From: an uncultured Actinomyces sp.
GTDB taxonomy: Bacteria; Actinomycetota; Actinomycetes; Actinomycetales; Actinomycetaceae
Length of the DNA: 5,924 nt
Reading direction: 5' to 3'
Assembly (NCBI GenBank): GCA_938022345.1
Contig: CALIEP010000126.1
Span: forward strand, 1-5,924
A model generated the notes under the pieces. It searched no databases. It worked only from the letters and a program-made list of their open reading frames with translations, and was not told the DNA's origin. The number at the start of each line of letters is the position of its first letter. Position 1 is the stretch's first letter. Of the stretch, positions 5,323 to 5,924 are shown one piece after another. A program made the position numbers and the translations under genes.

Positions 5323-5924
5323 ATGCCCCAATCCAAGCCCGTCGAGTTCCACTACGCCGCTCGCAGCGACGTCGGCTTGGTGCGTCAAAATAACCAAGAT
5401 TCTGGCTACGCGGGCGCAAATTTACTGGTTTTAGCCGACGGAATGGGCGGTCCTGCGTGCGGTGATATTGCCTCGTCGGTCGCGATGGCGCACCTTGTTC
5501 CTCTGGACACCGACTATCACCCCGCAGAATCTCTTCTTCCGCTCCTTCGCGATGCCCTGATGGACGCTCACGAAGAACTCTCCGAGCGCTCGCAACACGA
5601 TCCTGAACTCGCAGGTTTGGGAACGACCTGCATCGCAATCTTGCGTTCGGGCCGAAAACTCGCGATGGTCCACATCGGCGACTCGCGCGCATACCTTCTG
5701 CGCGGGGACACTCTGACCCAGGTCACCACCGACCACTCTTTCGTTCAGTACTTGGTTGATAGCGGTCAAATCACTCCCGAAGAGGCCGAACACCATCCTC
5801 AGCGCAACGTCGTCATGCGCATTCTGGGTGATTCCCAAGCCGATGTCGCCCCCGATGAAACCATGCGCGAGGCGATTGTCGGCGATCGCTGGCTCCTGTG
5901 CTCTGACGGGCTTTCCGGCGTTGT
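5323..5924 (+). CDS. pstP: PstP-like PP2C Ser/Thr protein phosphatase (partial, C-terminus beyond right edge)
   Basis: Metal-dependent PPM/PP2C phosphatase that would dephosphorylate the PknA/PknB kinases and their substrates, controlling cell wall growth and division. About 200 residues are visible and all belong to the catalytic domain. Motifs in order: SDVGLVRQNNQDS (15-27), LVLADGMGG (35-43, metal-binding Asp39-Gly40), GDIASS (47-52), GLGTTC (98-103), HIGDSRAYLLR (117-127), TDHSFVQYLVDSGQITPEEA (136-155), HPQRNVVMRILG (158-169) and LLCSDGLSGV (191-200, metal-binding Asp195). Full-length PstP usually continues with a linker, one membrane helix and an extracellular tail, which would lie beyond the window. 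ATG 5323 follows the fhaB stop by one base and has only a weak upstream site, so it probably relies on coupled translation. By the conserved order, rodA, pbpA, pknA and pknB would be expected next. Confidence 0.95.
   Translation, partial: MPQSKPVEFHYAARSDVGLVRQNNQDSGYAGANLLVLADGMGGPACGDIASSVAMAHLVPLDTDYHPAESLLPLLRDALMDAHEELSERSQHDPELAGLGTTCIAILRSGRKLAMVHIGDSRAYLLRGDTLTQVTTDHSFVQYLVDSGQITPEEAEHHPQRNVVMRILGDSQADVAPDETMREAIVGDRWLLCSDGLSGV

Noticed and set aside
5189..5838. Long minus-strand reading frames opposite fhaB and pstP
   Set aside because: They lie antisense to strongly recognisable FHA and PP2C coding sequence and are rich in Arg and low complexity, as expected for shadows in GC-rich DNA.

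Overview
The window looks like chromosomal DNA from a fairly GC-rich actinobacterium, probably of the Actinomyces/Schaalia/Bifidobacterium type. The main evidence is the right-hand end, where a short FhaA-like gene, a membrane-anchored FhaB-like gene and a PP2C phosphatase follow each other with almost no spacing. That is the conserved start of the actinobacterial cell-growth phosphosignalling cluster, usually fhaA-fhaB-pstP-rodA-pbpA-pknA-pknB. GTG starts and high-GC third positions fit the same assignment. The species cannot be named from the sequence alone.

Layout. Positions 1-2638 hold a leftward operon for a carbohydrate ABC importer. In transcription order it encodes a MalF/UgpA-type permease, a MalG/UgpE-type permease and a lipoprotein substrate-binding protein that runs off the left edge. 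No ATPase is present in the window. Positions 2639-2775 hold a compact divergent control region. It has an AT-rich imperfect palindrome with a TATAAT box on each strand, and a strong hairpin in the predicted leader of the transporter mRNA. Positions 2776-3933 encode a rightward ROK-family repressor, the likely local regulator of the transporter. Its usual sugar and zinc residues are largely missing.

Positions 3934-4146 are a 213-base non-coding gap. It contains two copies of a 29-base direct repeat separated by 33 bases, followed by the probable promoter and leader of the fha operon. From 4147 to the right edge lie fhaA, fhaB (4-base overlap) and pstP (1-base gap, truncated by the window end).

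How it fits together. The left half is an accessory sugar-uptake locus in which a divergent ROK regulator probably senses the imported sugar or a derivative. The right half is core machinery: two FHA proteins bind phosphothreonine partners, and the PP2C phosphatase reverses Ser/Thr kinase signalling that controls cell wall growth and division. The two halves appear functionally unrelated, and the repeat pair marks the junction. I found no clearly new system. The items most worth following up are the 29-base repeat pair, the leader hairpin and the degenerate effector pocket of the ROK protein.
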